From Rheinheimera texasensis DSM 17496 (GTDB taxonomy: Bacteria; Pseudomonadota; Gammaproteobacteria; Enterobacterales; Alteromonadaceae), in assembly GCF_000711985.1 (NCBI RefSeq), contig NZ_JONU01000007.1, positions 992,001 to 1,056,000 of the forward strand: 64,000 bases of DNA, read 5' to 3'. A program made the position numbers and the translations under genes. This document shows, one piece after another, positions 28,519 through 38,101 of this stretch (within the stretch, counting starts at the first letter, position 1; each line of letters begins with the position of its first letter). A model generated the notes under the pieces. It saw nothing but the letters and a program-made list of their open reading frames with translations. It was not told the origin of the DNA and did no database searches.

Positions 28519-28728
28519 CAGTAGATTCCTCGGATATTGTTATGATGCGGTGCTATCGCTGCACCGTTGTCTGACAAGAGTCTGGCAAGGTCAGAAAGAT
28601 GTCCCAAAGCCCACGGCAGATCAGCGTCATAAGATAACGACTAAAGTCGGATGCGCCCAGTATTATTTCGCTAATGTACGGCAGTTCTGCCGGGAAAAGC
28701 GGCAAAATGAACAGAGGTAGGAGCTGTT

Positions 28729-29433
28729 TTAGCGCAGTTGCCGCTGTACGGGCCCCAGCTGCTGCATTTGTTTTAAGATCCATTGCTGGCGTTTACGTAC
28801 ATAAGGCGACGGTGACTGCACTAAAAATCGGTGCGGATTGGGTAACACGGCCGCCAGTAACGCGGCTTGTGACCGGCTTAAACGCTGTGCCGACACACCA
28901 AAGAAGCGCTGTGCCGCCGCTTCGGCGCCGTAAATGCCGGGACCGAATTCAACACTATTCAGATACACTTCCAGAATGCGCTGTTTGCCCCAGGCCCCTT
29001 CAAGCAGCAGGGTAATGCCTGTTTCCAGCCCCTTTCGTAACCAGCTACGACCAGTCCATAAAAACACATTTTTTGCCGTTTGCTGACTGAGAGTGGAAGC
29101 GCCGCGTACCTTGCGGCCTTTGCTGTTATACACCAGCGCTTTTTCAATCGCCTGTAAATCAAAACCACTGTGCTGCAAAAACTTCTGATCTTCTGCAGCG
29201 ACTACAGCCTGTAACAAATGCGGAGAAATTTGCGTCAATGGCCGCCATTGATGCAGTGCCTGATAGCGACTATTGCCATCCAGCCAGGCGTCGATCTGGC
29301 GTTCCAGCATCACACCGGTGTAAGGCACCGGTAGATAGGCAAACAGCAACACCAGCGTCAGCAAGCCTATACCGGCATAACGCAAGACAGAAAGTAGCCT
29401 GCGCAATAGACAGAGCCAGAATGATTTCAGCAA
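28729..29433 (-). CDS. mtgA: MtgA, monofunctional peptidoglycan glycosyltransferase
   Basis: A 234-residue GT51 enzyme that polymerises lipid II into glycan strands at the periplasmic face. One N-terminal membrane anchor (about 15-35) is followed by the catalytic motifs [17 protein letters not shown] (catalytic glutamate), [54 protein letters not shown] and [14 protein letters not shown]. No transpeptidase domain, as in MtgA. It lies after tyrA but beyond a terminator. Confidence 0.95.
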   Translation of the reverse strand: MLKSFWLCLLRRLLSVLRYAGIGLLTLVLLFAYLPVPYTGVMLERQIDAWLDGNSRYQALHQWRPLTQISPHLLQAVVAAEDQKFLQHSGFDLQAIEKALVYNSKGRKVRGASTLSQQTAKNVFLWTGRSWLRKGLETGITLLLEGAWGKQRILEVYLNSVEFGPGIYGAEAAAQRFFGVSAQRLSRSQAALLAAVLPNPHRFLVQSPSPYVRKRQQWILKQMQQLGPVQRQLR

Positions 29434-29456
29434 GAGATGATAAACATTGAATGAAA

Positions 29457-29487
29457 ACCGGAGCCCAGTCTAACGTTAGGCTCCGGT
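29457..29487 (-). terminator. aroF-tyrA operon terminator
   Basis: Arms ACCGGAGCC (29457-29465) and GGCTCCGGT (29479-29487). On the minus strand the hairpin is followed by TTTTC. It separates tyrA from mtgA. Confidence 0.82.
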
Positions 29488-29511
29488 CTTGAACAGTAAG
29501 AAAACGAGCGG

Positions 29512-30660
29512 CTAACTGCGCTCATCCGCAGCTTTTTGCAGCAAACGCCGGCTTTCCTGCAGAAACTGGCTGGCCAGAGGACCAAAAAACGCCTGGCCTT
29601 TGGCAAACTCCGCCATCAATCCAGCTTTGTCCCGTGCCGCTAATAAATGCGACAACTGATTAAAGCGGTGCTGATAGCGTTGTAGTAAACCGGTGACTGC
29701 AACCGAACTCAACATAATGTCGGCATACAATTCAGCATTTTGCGCAAACAGACGCCCCACCATCGCTAACTCAAGCCGGTAAATCGGCGAGCTCAGCTCC
29801 AGCAGCTGCGGCAAATCCGCGTGTTCTTCCGCAAGATGCACGCCGTACACCAGCGAGCTGAAATGGCGCATCGCCTGAATAAGCTGCATCAGCTCATCGT
29901 GTTGTTGCGCGTCTTTTTCTGTGAGTACTGCGCCCCAGACGCTAAATTGCTGCAGCAACCATTGGTATTGCGCTGCAGAGCGGCCATGACACACCACCAC
30001 CACTTGCTTGACGATGTTGCTGATGTCCGGACCAAACATCGGATGCAGCCCCAGCACAGGCCCACTGTGCTGCTGTAGCATTGCAGCGAGCGGTGCTGCT
30101 TTGATACTGGTAATATCCGCCAGCACACAATCAGCTGGTAACTGTGGCAGTTGGCGGATCACCTGTTCTGTTACAGCAATTGGAACTGCGAGCAATACCA
30201 GCGCGGCATCGGCACACATTTCTGCGGCCTTCGGCCAGTCTGCTTGTTCCAGCACTGACACGGTAAAACCAGAGCGCTGAAACAAACTGACAAAGCGTTG
30301 CCCGAGTGCGCCATTGCCGCCAACCACTACCACTTTACCGCCGCCGTCACGGCAGCAAACGAAGCCGGTTTCCTGCGTAGAATAAGACTCCCGCATCACC
30401 CGGCGCAGCACATCTTCAACCAGCTCGGGCGACACGCCAGCTGTTTGTGCTTGCGCACGGCGCGCCTCAAGCAAAGCTTTTTCCCGCTCCGGCACATACA
30501 GCGGTAACGCATATTGTTGTTTCACCTGCCCGACCTGCGCCGTTACTTTGGCGCGTGCGGCCAGCAGTTCAACCAACTGGGTGTCAATTGCATCAATCTG
30601 ACTGCGCAACGGCGCCAGTTCAGCGGCAGATGCGGCCTGGACGGATGTGGAAATGCTCAT
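29512..30660 (-). CDS. tyrA: TyrA, chorismate mutase/prephenate dehydrogenase
   Basis: A 382-residue bifunctional enzyme of tyrosine synthesis. The N-terminal AroQ-type mutase covers about 12-95 (LRSQIDAIDTQLVELLAARAK, YVPEREKALLEARRAQA). The dehydrogenase follows with a Rossmann motif VVVVGGNGALGQRFVSLF near 110-127 and GLHPMFGPDISN near 200. AroF is encoded seven bases upstream, the same order as the E. coli aroF-tyrA operon; tyrosine feedback is expected from the family. Confidence 0.95.
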   Translation of the reverse strand: MSISTSVQAASAAELAPLRSQIDAIDTQLVELLAARAKVTAQVGQVKQQYALPLYVPEREKALLEARRAQAQTAGVSPELVEDVLRRVMRESYSTQETGFVCCRDGGGKVVVVGGNGALGQRFVSLFQRSGFTVSVLEQADWPKAAEMCADAALVLLAVPIAVTEQVIRQLPQLPADCVLADITSIKAAPLAAMLQQHSGPVLGLHPMFGPDISNIVKQVVVVCHGRSAAQYQWLLQQFSVWGAVLTEKDAQQHDELMQLIQAMRHFSSLVYGVHLAEEHADLPQLLELSSPIYRLELAMVGRLFAQNAELYADIMLSSVAVTGLLQRYQHRFNQLSHLLAARDKAGLMAEFAKGQAFFGPLASQFLQESRRLLQKAADERS

Positions 30661-30667
30661 AAAAACC

Positions 30668-31726
30668 TCAGGCAGCCTGACACACGCCTAACATCTGATG
30701 ATGCAGACCAGCCAGAAGTTGTGCCGTTGTTGCCCAGTCAATACAGGCATCCGTCACTGACACGCCGTATAACTCAGCTTTGCCATTCACAATATTCTGC
30801 TTGCCACCATTGATATTACTTTCCAGCATCAGGCCGATAATGGCGTCATTGCCCAGCACCCGCTGCGCCACAACAGCTTCCGCGACCAGCGGCTGTCGGT
30901 TATGGTCTTTATTCGAGTTACCGTGGCTGCAATCCACCACAATACCCCGCGGCAACTGATGTTTGTCGAGCACGGCCACCGCGGCGTTAATACTTTCCGC
31001 ATCATAATTTGGCTTGGTACCGCCACGCAGAATGATATGACCGTCCGGATTACCAGCGGTCTGCACCAGCGCAACTTCACCGCGTTGGTTGATACCAATA
31101 AAGCTGTGCGGGCTGGCCGCTGATTGCAGCGCATTTAAGGCGATATTCAAATTGCCATCAGTACCATTTTTGAAACCGACTGGCATCGACAAGCCGCTGG
31201 CCATTTCGCGGTGAGTCTGACTTTCCACAGTGCGGGCGCCGATAGCAGCCCAGGACACTAAATCCGACAAATACTGCGGGCTGATTGGATCTAAAGCTTC
31301 TGTCGCTGTCGGCAATTCCATCTCCACCAGTTTCAGCAACAATTCACGACCACGCGTCAGACCGGTTTCCAAATCAAACGAATCATCAAGGTGCGGGTCG
31401 TTGATATAGCCTTTCCAGCCGACAGTGGTACGTGGTTTTTCAAAGTAGACCCGCATCACAATGTAGAGGCTGTCGGCGTACTTCAGTTGCAGCTCTTTTA
31501 AACGTTTGGCGTAATCAATCGCCGCCACCGGGTCGTGGATAGAACAGGGACCGGTGATCACTAACAAGCGTTTATCGCGGCCATGCACAATATCAGCAAT
31601 TTCCCGGCGCGCCTGCTGCACAAATAAGGCCCCTTGCTCAGACAGCGGTAACGCCTTTTTCAGCACTAACGGCGGGCTTAATGGTTTTTCTGCCAATATC
31701 CGTAAATCATCAACAATTTTGCTCAT
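30668..31726 (-). CDS. aroF: DAHP synthase, probably tyrosine-sensitive AroF
   Basis: A 352-residue class I 3-deoxy-7-phosphoheptulonate synthase, the entry step of the shikimate pathway (phosphoenolpyruvate plus erythrose 4-phosphate). Family runs are LLVITGPCSIHDPVAAIDYA, YFEKPRTTVGWKGYINDPHLD, GARTVESQTHREMASGLSMPVGFKNGTDG and VDCSHGNSNKDH. ATG 31726 has AGGAG eight bases upstream; a longer frame to 31765 is unlikely. The operon with tyrA and TyrR-like boxes upstream point to the tyrosine-sensitive isozyme, but this is inference from context. Confidence 0.92.
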   Translation of the reverse strand: MSKIVDDLRILAEKPLSPPLVLKKALPLSEQGALFVQQARREIADIVHGRDKRLLVITGPCSIHDPVAAIDYAKRLKELQLKYADSLYIVMRVYFEKPRTTVGWKGYINDPHLDDSFDLETGLTRGRELLLKLVEMELPTATEALDPISPQYLSDLVSWAAIGARTVESQTHREMASGLSMPVGFKNGTDGNLNIALNALQSAASPHSFIGINQRGEVALVQTAGNPDGHIILRGGTKPNYDAESINAAVAVLDKHQLPRGIVVDCSHGNSNKDHNRQPLVAEAVVAQRVLGNDAIIGLMLESNINGGKQNIVNGKAELYGVSVTDACIDWATTAQLLAGLHHQMLGVCQAA

Positions 31727-31788
31727 CGCTTTGCTCCTTTCCTCAGCGCAGGCTGGTGTCAGCATGGCGACCAGTCACTTAATCTCGC

Positions 31789-31806
31789 TGTATACATTTT
31801 TTTACG
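31789..31806. promoter_or_regulatory. TyrR-like box, promoter-proximal
   Basis: TGTATA-N6-TTTACG matches 10 of 12 positions of the TyrR consensus TGTAAA-N6-TTTACA, including the key G and C. It lies about 25-42 bases downstream of the predicted aroF start site, where binding could repress. Confidence 0.5.
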
Positions 31807-31837
31807 ATACGTATTTTAATAATTACAAACGACCGAC

Positions 31838-31866
31838 ATAGTAAAAAGATACTGGGACAATGTCAA
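31838..31866 (-). promoter_or_regulatory. aroF-tyrA sigma-70 promoter
   Basis: On the minus strand a consensus TTGACA (31861-31866) and TACTAT (31838-31843) are separated by exactly 17 bases. The predicted start is about 105 bases before the aroF ATG. Confidence 0.75.
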
Positions 31867-31921
31867 CACACGAAGTCAATAGATACAGCGCGTCAAGGCT
31901 AATTTGAATCATTGTGCAAAT

Positions 31922-31939
31922 TGTACATTTATCATTACA
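31922..31939. promoter_or_regulatory. TyrR-like box, upstream
   Basis: TGTACA-N6-ATTACA matches 10 of 12 positions of the TyrR consensus. It lies about 55-75 bases upstream of the aroF -35 element and could also serve the divergent binding-protein gene. Confidence 0.45.
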
Positions 31940-32083
31940 CGCAAACTAAAGTAATGAATCAGCCGAAGGTGCAAGATTTTGTGCCAAACCGAATCGGACA
32001 GTGGATTTTCTGCCCGGCACTTGCCTGCCGGCCGTCAGCTGTTTACAGTAGTTTGCAGAGAACTTCAAAGGTGTAGCAGCCGA

Positions 32084-32842
32084 GTGCAAATTTTACGAAT
32101 CTGCAGCTGCATGCTGATATCAGTTTTTTTGTTCCCCGTCACGGCTGCAGAAATCCGCGTCGTCACCGAGCACCTGCCGCCTTATCAGATTGATCAGCCG
32201 GGTGCTGCAGCTGGTTTTGCCACAGATTTGGTCCGGCAAATCTTTCAGGGGGCCGGCATCAACTATCAGATAGAATTTCAGTCCTGGAGCCGGGCTTATC
32301 AACTGGCGCTGCGCGACCCGAACACCTGCATTTATTCGATTTCAAAGAGTAAAGAACGCTTGCCACTGTTTCAGTGGATTGGTGAGCTGTCCTACAACAC
32401 CACAGCGATTTATGGTCTCGCCAGCCGCAGCGATATTCAATTGCAATCGTTGGAACAAGCCAAAAAATATGTCATCGCAGTGACCCGCGACGATGTCACG
32501 CATCACTACCTGCTAAAACACGGTTTTGTGGAAGGGGAAAATTTATATCTGCTGGAAAACGTCGCCAGTATGCTCAATGTGCTGGAAGGGCGACGTCAGG
32601 GCATTGATATGGTGATAATTAACGAAACTATTTTGAAATACCGGGCGCAAGAATCCGGTCTGGCGCTGGCTGATTTTCGTAAGCTACTGGTGTTGCCGGA
32701 TTTGCCGCTGGATTTCCATCTGGCTTGTAGCTTGAAAACGTCAGCTGACACTGTGCAGCGCCTGCGCCAGAGCCTGCAGGTGATGAAATCAGACGGCCGG
32801 TTCAACCAAATTGTCGCCGGCTGGTCTGAAAATTTTCGATAG
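32084..32842 (+). CDS. periplasmic solute-binding protein, family 3-like
   Basis: A roughly 252-residue secreted protein of the amino-acid-type solute-binding fold (SBP_bac_3): AEIRVVTEHLPPYQ after the signal peptide, then GFATDLVRQIFQGAGINYQIEFQSWSRAYQLA and SISKSKERLPLFQWIGEL. There are no permease or ATPase genes alongside, so it may be an orphan sensor-type protein. Start uncertain: GTG 32084 gives a signal peptide with arginine before a hydrophobic run ending VTAA; ATG 32111 also works. The frame from 31979 lacks signal-peptide character at its beginning. Confidence 0.75.
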   Translation: MQILRICSCMLISVFLFPVTAAEIRVVTEHLPPYQIDQPGAAAGFATDLVRQIFQGAGINYQIEFQSWSRAYQLALRDPNTCIYSISKSKERLPLFQWIGELSYNTTAIYGLASRSDIQLQSLEQAKKYVIAVTRDDVTHHYLLKHGFVEGENLYLLENVASMLNVLEGRRQGIDMVIINETILKYRAQESGLALADFRKLLVLPDLPLDFHLACSLKTSADTVQRLRQSLQVMKSDGRFNQIVAGWSENFR

Positions 32843-32856
32843 CTGATTGACGATTT

Positions 32857-34083
32857 TTACAGGCTTTTCTTCGGCGGCAACGCCACATTGGCAAAGATAA
32901 AACCGGCTACCAATGACATCAGGATCAAAAAGGTCTGTTGCCCCAGATGATCAGTTGCCCCCATCTGCTCGCCAGAAATTAAACTGTTGAGACCAATATA
33001 AGTTTTACTGCCAGGCACCAGCACTATCATGCCTTGCAACGATACAATACTGGCCGGCGCATTCATTAAACGGGTAAACAGGTTACCGTATACGCCTACG
33101 GCAAAAGCACCGACAAAAGCACCAAGGGCCAAATCGAGATAAATGCCGCCGAGCTGACTGGCACCATAGGCGATAAAACCAGACATCAAACCCCAGCTGA
33201 TATGCTTTTTCCGGGCACGAAACACAATCACCAGAGAGCCACATAAAATCGCCACCGCAAGCCAGGCAGTCCAGGCCTCTACGGCTTGAGTTGCCACATA
33301 AGGCACTTTACCAAACAGGCGTTCGCCCAGCGCCAGCCCTAAAAAAGCACCAAAATACAATTTAAACAGGATCATCACCGCATCCATAATACGGGCGGTA
33401 CCGGACACTAAATGCCGTGCGGCGGTTTCAGCAAACCCCAAAGTTAGCGCCAGGCCGGGGATAAACACAATAATGGCCGACAACACTACAATCGGAATAT
33501 TGATCCGTGGGTCAACATAAGCGGCCAGCGCAGTGGCGCCTAAGGCGGAACTCATCGCGACCAGCGGTTCCAGCATATGAGTGACCCGGCGGCTTTTTTC
33601 CGCCCAGAATACAAAGAGGTAAACAATCAAACTGAGCGCGGTGGCATAACCAACGTCCAGCCAGCTGGCCCGCATCAACATGGCAAAAGCACCACCGGCG
33701 GCACCGTATGCCAGAAACGTCGCCCAGCGCGCATAAGGATTTGGCATCGCGGCTATGGTATTTAAGCGTTCGGTCGCTTCCTGCAATGTCATCTGATGCT
33801 TCAATACGGCGTCAACCACTTCATCAGCCCGGGATAACGAACCTAAATCCAGGTCACCGGGCATCACACGTGCGACATGGGTATATTCGCTGTCTTCGCC
33901 AGGCACCCAAATCACAAAGGTCAGTACTGTTGGTGTAATAGCAAATGAGGCACCAATATTTAAGTCTTTTGCGACATCCTGCAAATGCGCTTCCAACCGG
34001 TAGGCTGGCGTACCAAACTTATGCAGCATTTTGCCAAGCTTGACGATGAATTTTCTTTTTTCATTAAAATCAGAGGATTGCAC
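32857..34083 (-). CDS. ThrE-family threonine/serine exporter
   Basis: A 408-residue membrane protein combining both halves of the ThrE family in one chain. The soluble N-terminal part (about 1-125) has KLGKMLHKFGTPAYRLEAHL and is followed by about ten membrane segments, including IVVLSAIIVFIPGLALTLGFAE and the later GALVGAF-type run LALGAFVGAFAVGVYGNLF. PAS IVSLQGMIVLVPGSKTYIG is a family mark. GTG 34083 has AAGGA seven bases before it and is preferred to TTG 34107. Exports threonine or serine by family knowledge; the substrate here is unproven. Confidence 0.82.
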   Translation of the reverse strand: MQSSDFNEKRKFIVKLGKMLHKFGTPAYRLEAHLQDVAKDLNIGASFAITPTVLTFVIWVPGEDSEYTHVARVMPGDLDLGSLSRADEVVDAVLKHQMTLQEATERLNTIAAMPNPYARWATFLAYGAAGGAFAMLMRASWLDVGYATALSLIVYLFVFWAEKSRRVTHMLEPLVAMSSALGATALAAYVDPRINIPIVVLSAIIVFIPGLALTLGFAETAARHLVSGTARIMDAVMILFKLYFGAFLGLALGERLFGKVPYVATQAVEAWTAWLAVAILCGSLVIVFRARKKHISWGLMSGFIAYGASQLGGIYLDLALGAFVGAFAVGVYGNLFTRLMNAPASIVSLQGMIVLVPGSKTYIGLNSLISGEQMGATDHLGQQTFLILMSLVAGFIFANVALPPKKSL

Positions 34084-34265
34084 TGGTAAGTCCTTGTGAC
34101 ACAGCAATAATGCAGCCGGTATATAAAGTTCATACTAACAGTGCGACGTGACAAAACAATAGGGCAAATCATGTCAGGAATTTATTTGTCGGGGAAATGT
34201 TCAGATGCGACGAAATTGACCAAGGCCAGGGAAGCAGGTCGAGAGACCTTGCATGCAACAGAGAT

Positions 34266-34292
34266 AAAAAAAGGCTGCCCGGGGGCAGCCTT
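34266..34292 (-). terminator. terminator of the rpsP-rimM-trmD-rplS operon
   Basis: Minus-strand stem AAGGCTGCCC / GGGCAGCCTT with a minimal loop, followed by a run of T. It lies just after the rplS stop. Confidence 0.9.
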
Positions 34293-34299
34293 CAAGTGC

Positions 34300-34659
34300 T
34301 TAGTTAAGCTTTTCGCGGATACGCGCTGATTTACCTGAACGATCGCGTAAGAAGTAAAGCTTGGCACGGCGTACTGCACCACGACGTTTCAGCGTGATGC
34401 TGTCAATCATTGGGCTGTGCGTTTGGAATACACGCTCAACGCCTTCACCGTTCGAAATTTTACGAACTGTGAAAGATGAGTGTAAACCACGGTTACGTTT
34501 AGCGATTACAACGCCTTCGTAAGCCTGCAGACGAGTTTTATCGCCTTCTTTAACTTTAACTTGAACAATCACAGTGTCACCTGGACCGAAAGCTGGAACG
34601 TCAGATTTCAACTGTTCGTTTTCAAGTTCTTTGATGATGTTTTGGCTAACTTTGCTCAT
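34300..34659 (-). CDS. rplS: ribosomal protein L19
   Basis: A 119-residue large-subunit protein. The core [60 protein letters not shown] and the basic C-terminus [17 protein letters not shown] are typical. Last gene of the four-gene operon, 25 bases after trmD. L19 sits at the 30S-50S interface. Confidence 0.98.
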   Translation of the reverse strand: MSKVSQNIIKELENEQLKSDVPAFGPGDTVIVQVKVKEGDKTRLQAYEGVVIAKRNRGLHSSFTVRKISNGEGVERVFQTHSPMIDSITLKRRGAVRRAKLYFLRDRSGKSARIREKLN

Positions 34660-34684
34660 AACAATCTCACTTTACCTGGATAAA

Positions 34685-35455
34685 CTATCGTTGCTGCAAC
34701 GCCTGGTGTTCCTGTTGGAACTCTTCCAGAAGTTTGCGTTGCTCCTTAGTCAGAGCCAGGGCATTTAACAATTCCGGACGCCGAAGCCATGTTCTCCCAA
34801 GAGACTGCTTCAGACGCCAGCGTCTGATGTTTTCATGGTGTCCGCTGAGTAGTACCGCGGGAACCTGTTTGCCGTCTAACACTTCTGGTCTAGTATAGTG
34901 CGGACAATCCAGCAATCCGGAGGCAAACGAATCCTCAACTGCTGACATGTCATGCCCCAGTACGCCTGGTACCAGTCGCGATACCGCATCAATCAGCGTC
35001 ATCGCAGGCAATTCGCCCCCACTCAGCACGTAATCGCCGATTGACCATTCTTCGTCAATTTCCGACTCTATTACGCGTTCATCAATCCCTTCGTAGCGAC
35101 CTGCTACCAGCAACAGCTTTGGACGTTTCGCCAGTTCAGCGACCCCTGCCTGATCTAACTTGCGGCCTTGCGGCGATAAGTAGATGGTATGGACCCCTTC
35201 CCCTGCGGCAGATTTGGCGGCGCGAATTGCGTCGGTCAATGGCTGCACCATCATCAACATACCAGGGCCGCCACCAAAAGGTCTGTCGTCCACCGTGTTA
35301 TGTTTATCCGAGGTAAAATCCCGCGGATTCCAACACTGCAAATCGATCAGGCCGTTTTTGACTGCCCGGCTGGTCACACCATATTTTGTGATTGCCTCGA
35401 ACATTTGCGGAAATAAGGTAATAACCCCAAACCACATATTGAACTGTCCGGACAT
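34685..35455 (-). CDS. trmD: TrmD, tRNA (guanine-37-N1)-methyltransferase
   Basis: A 256-residue SPOUT-class enzyme that makes m1G37 and prevents frameshifting. The trefoil-knot SAM site is seen in [57 protein letters not shown] is another family run. The start at 35455 shares one base with the rimM stop (TAATG), which favours it. The alternative ATG 35437 matches the E. coli N-terminus MWIG better. Six residues are therefore uncertain. Confidence 0.97.
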   Translation of the reverse strand: MSGQFNMWFGVITLFPQMFEAITKYGVTSRAVKNGLIDLQCWNPRDFTSDKHNTVDDRPFGGGPGMLMMVQPLTDAIRAAKSAAGEGVHTIYLSPQGRKLDQAGVAELAKRPKLLLVAGRYEGIDERVIESEIDEEWSIGDYVLSGGELPAMTLIDAVSRLVPGVLGHDMSAVEDSFASGLLDCPHYTRPEVLDGKQVPAVLLSGHHENIRRWRLKQSLGRTWLRRPELLNALALTKEQRKLLEEFQQEHQALQQR

Positions 35456-35982
35456 TAAAAATCTGGGTCCCAGTCGACGATGATTCGTCCTTGCGTTTTA
35501 TCCACAATTTTGATGACAGAGTCAGTCAAAAACGGAATTAAACGCTCTTTTTTACCAAATGCATCGGTCCGGTTTGCTTTGACGACGAGAACGTCGTTCG
35601 AGCCCGTTTCCATGATGTCATCCACTACGCCTAAGTCATAACCGGCTTCGTTCACCACAGTCAGACCCATCAGGTCTTTCCAGTAAAACTCACCGTCATC
35701 AAGCGCGGGCAGACTGGCCTGAGTCACAGCAATTTCCGCATTCACGAAAATCTGTGCCTGGTCCCGGTCACTGACACCTTCCAGTTTGACGATTAAGCCA
35801 TTGCTATGGCGTTTCCAACTGGAGATCTGCACTGGTTGCCATTTGCCCTGGGATTGGATCTGCCAGGGTGTGTAATCAAAAATCCCTTCCGGGATATCTG
35901 TGTAGGAAATTACTTTTAGCCACCCGTTGATGCCGTAAACGGCGCCAAACTTACCTAAGACAACTAAATCTTTACCCATCAA
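35455..35982 (-). CDS. rimM: RimM, 16S rRNA-processing/30S maturation factor
   Basis: A 175-residue ribosome maturation factor that binds S19 and helps fold the 30S head. The N-terminal domain begins [18 protein letters not shown], and the C-terminal PRC-barrel has [35 protein letters not shown] and the acidic-aromatic end [10 protein letters not shown]. Between rpsP and trmD as in most bacteria. Confidence 0.95.
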   Translation of the reverse strand: MMGKDLVVLGKFGAVYGINGWLKVISYTDIPEGIFDYTPWQIQSQGKWQPVQISSWKRHSNGLIVKLEGVSDRDQAQIFVNAEIAVTQASLPALDDGEFYWKDLMGLTVVNEAGYDLGVVDDIMETGSNDVLVVKANRTDAFGKKERLIPFLTDSVIKIVDKTQGRIIVDWDPDF

Positions 35983-36007
35983 GGTTAATTCCTACCCAGT
36001 TTGCTAA

Positions 36008-36259
36008 TTAAGCAGCAGCTTTTTTAGCAGCTTTTACCAGTGACGCAACGCGATCGCTCAGAGATGCACCTTGTGCAACCCAGTGATCAACGCGGTCCAG
36101 GTCGATGCGCGTTTTCTCTTCAGTGCCGCCGGCGATTGGGTTAAAGAAACCCACGCGCTCAATGAAACGGCCATCACGAGCAAAACGGCTATCAGCGACC
36201 ACAACTTGGTAAAATGGACGCTTTTTCGCGCCACCACGTTGTAAACGAATAGTTACCAT
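36008..36259 (-). CDS. rpsP: ribosomal protein S16
   Basis: An 83-residue small-subunit protein: [20 protein letters not shown], then [13 protein letters not shown] and the lysine/alanine-rich tail. First gene of the rpsP-rimM-trmD-rplS operon. A GAGG lies five bases before the ATG. Confidence 0.98.
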   Translation of the reverse strand: MVTIRLQRGGAKKRPFYQVVVADSRFARDGRFIERVGFFNPIAGGTEEKTRIDLDRVDHWVAQGASLSDRVASLVKAAKKAAA

Positions 36260-36330
36260 ACCGTCCTCTATTTCAATCGTTCAGGTTTTTGTAAATCAAA
36301 ATCCCCGCGGTCGGGCCGCAGGGACGCCGA

Positions 36331-36358
36331 ATTGTACGCGTTTTTCGTTGTAATGCAA
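36331..36358 (-). promoter_or_regulatory. rpsP operon promoter with GC-rich discriminator
   Basis: Minus-strand TTGCAT (36353-36358) and TACAAT (36331-36336) are 16 bases apart. The bases right after the -10 element are GC-rich (cggcgtccctgc), as in stringently controlled ribosomal promoters. The short leader contains a GC-rich self-complementary stretch near 36302-36322. The bases from 36359 to 36554 show no gene. Confidence 0.65.
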
Positions 36359-36554
36359 GGATTTTCAGGCTTCGCGGCCGGTTATCAGGCCAGTCGCCGC
36401 AGTGGATGAATCTGTGGATAAGCTCTTGAAAAGCTGTTGGGATAAGTGCTGAAGCCACAGCGCGGATCCATTGGATCCTTACTGTGATCTGGCAAAACAA
36501 TTTGGGTAATTGGATTGCTTTGCATACCCAGCCACAGCCGGCGATAAACAACAA

Positions 36555-36575
36555 GGCCATTGCTGAACAATGGCC
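36555..36575 (-). terminator. weak terminator after ffh
   Basis: Stem GGCCATTG / CAATGGCC with a five-base loop, followed on the minus strand by the broken T run TTGTTGTTT. Confidence 0.6.
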
Positions 36576-36598
36576 CTGAAAAACAATTCACTTGAAAC

Positions 36599-37966
36599 TT
36601 AGCGACCGCCACCTAAACCGGGTGGCAATTTACCCCCCATAGCACGCATCATTTTCATCATCCCGCCTTTACCACTCATCTGCTTCATCATCTTCTGCAT
36701 CTGAGTAAACTGTTTCAGCAGCTGATTGACGTCCTGCACCTGAGTGCCTGAACCGGCGGCTATGCGTTTTTTACGCGAACCTTTAATCAAATCAGGAAAT
36801 TGCCGCTCTTTTGGTGTCATTGAATTAATAATGGCTTCCATTTTGTTGAAGCTTTTATTATTGATCTGATCTTTAGCACCGGCCGGCAAATTCTTCATGC
36901 CTGGCAGTTTGTCCAGCATCGACATCATGCCGCCCATACTGCGCATCTGTACCAGCTGGTCGCGGAAATCTTCCAGACTAAAGCCCTGTCCCTTCATCAC
37001 CTTGGCGGCAACTTTAGCAGCTTGCTCGCGGTCGACTTTTTGCTCCAGCTCTTCAATCAGGCTGAGCACGTCGCCCATACCGAGGATACGTGACGCGATC
37101 CGGTCCGGATGGAATGGCTCCAGTGCATCAGTTTTCTCGCCCATACCGATAAACTTAATCGGCTTACCAGTGATATGGCGGATAGATAAGGCTGCACCAC
37201 CGCGCGCATCACCGTCGGCTTTAGTCAGGATCACGCCGGTCAGCGGCAACGCTTCGTTAAAGGCTTTAGCGGTATTGGCAGCATCCTGACCTGTCATCGC
37301 ATCGACAACAAACAAGGTTTCAATCGGTTTAATCGCCGCGCGTAACGCTTTGATTTCATTCATCATTTCGCTATCAACGTGTAGACGACCGGCGGTGTCG
37401 ACCAGCAGAATGTCGTAGAAACCTAATTTCGCTGCGCTGATCGCTGCATTGGCAATATCAACGGGTTTTTGTGAAATGTCGCTCGGGAAAAACTCCACAC
37501 CAACATCTTTGGCCAGCGTTTCCAGCTGTTTAATCGCCGCCGGACGATAAACGTCGGCGGACACCACCATCACTTTTTTCTTTTTGCGCTCTTTTAAAAA
37601 CTTGGCCAGTTTACCGACTGAAGTCGTTTTACCGGCGCCCTGTAAACCCGCCATCAGCACCACAGCCGGCGGCTGCGTATTGAGGGTAAGCTCTTCATTG
37701 GCTTCCCCCATCGCTTCTTCCAGCGCCTTTTTGACGATTTTGAGAAATTCCTGGCCCGGCGTCAGGCTTTTGCTAACTTCGAGGCCAACCGAACGCTCTT
37801 TAACCTGATTGACGAAATCACGCACGACGGGTAATGCCACGTCAGCTTCCAGCAGCGCCATGCGCACTTCACGCAGGGTTTCTTTGATGTTGTCTTCGGT
37901 CAGGCGGCCACGGCCACTGATGTTTTTCAGCGTTCGGGTCAGGCGATCCGACAAATTCTCAAACAT
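36599..37966 (-). CDS. ffh: Ffh, signal recognition particle protein
   Basis: A 455-residue SRP GTPase. The N-terminal N domain begins MFENLSDRLTRTLKNISG. The G domain has GLQGAGKTTSVGKLAKFL near residue 101, DTAGRLHVD and TKADGDARGGAAL. The methionine-rich M domain that binds 4.5S RNA and signal sequences runs from about residue 325 to the end. ATG 37966 matches the family start; an upstream TTG adds seven unconserved residues. Divergent from ypjD, as in E. coli. Confidence 0.97.
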   Translation of the reverse strand: MFENLSDRLTRTLKNISGRGRLTEDNIKETLREVRMALLEADVALPVVRDFVNQVKERSVGLEVSKSLTPGQEFLKIVKKALEEAMGEANEELTLNTQPPAVVLMAGLQGAGKTTSVGKLAKFLKERKKKKVMVVSADVYRPAAIKQLETLAKDVGVEFFPSDISQKPVDIANAAISAAKLGFYDILLVDTAGRLHVDSEMMNEIKALRAAIKPIETLFVVDAMTGQDAANTAKAFNEALPLTGVILTKADGDARGGAALSIRHITGKPIKFIGMGEKTDALEPFHPDRIASRILGMGDVLSLIEELEQKVDREQAAKVAAKVMKGQGFSLEDFRDQLVQMRSMGGMMSMLDKLPGMKNLPAGAKDQINNKSFNKMEAIINSMTPKERQFPDLIKGSRKKRIAAGSGTQVQDVNQLLKQFTQMQKMMKQMSGKGGMMKMMRAMGGKLPPGLGGGR

Positions 37967-38101
37967 GGTCAAATCCGGTTGTATCAAAAATGGCGGCGAT
38001 TATAACAAAGCGCCAGCAAAGCGTCAGCCTCAGGCTCTGTCAATCTGTCGCCTCTTCCCATACAATGGGCAAAAAGATGCATTCAAATTGGAATTATTTG
38101 C

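Noticed and set aside
28519-28728. Glycine riboswitch upstream of the AGCS symporter
   Set aside because: I found only a small GGTGC/GCACC hairpin and no conserved riboswitch core on the minus strand.
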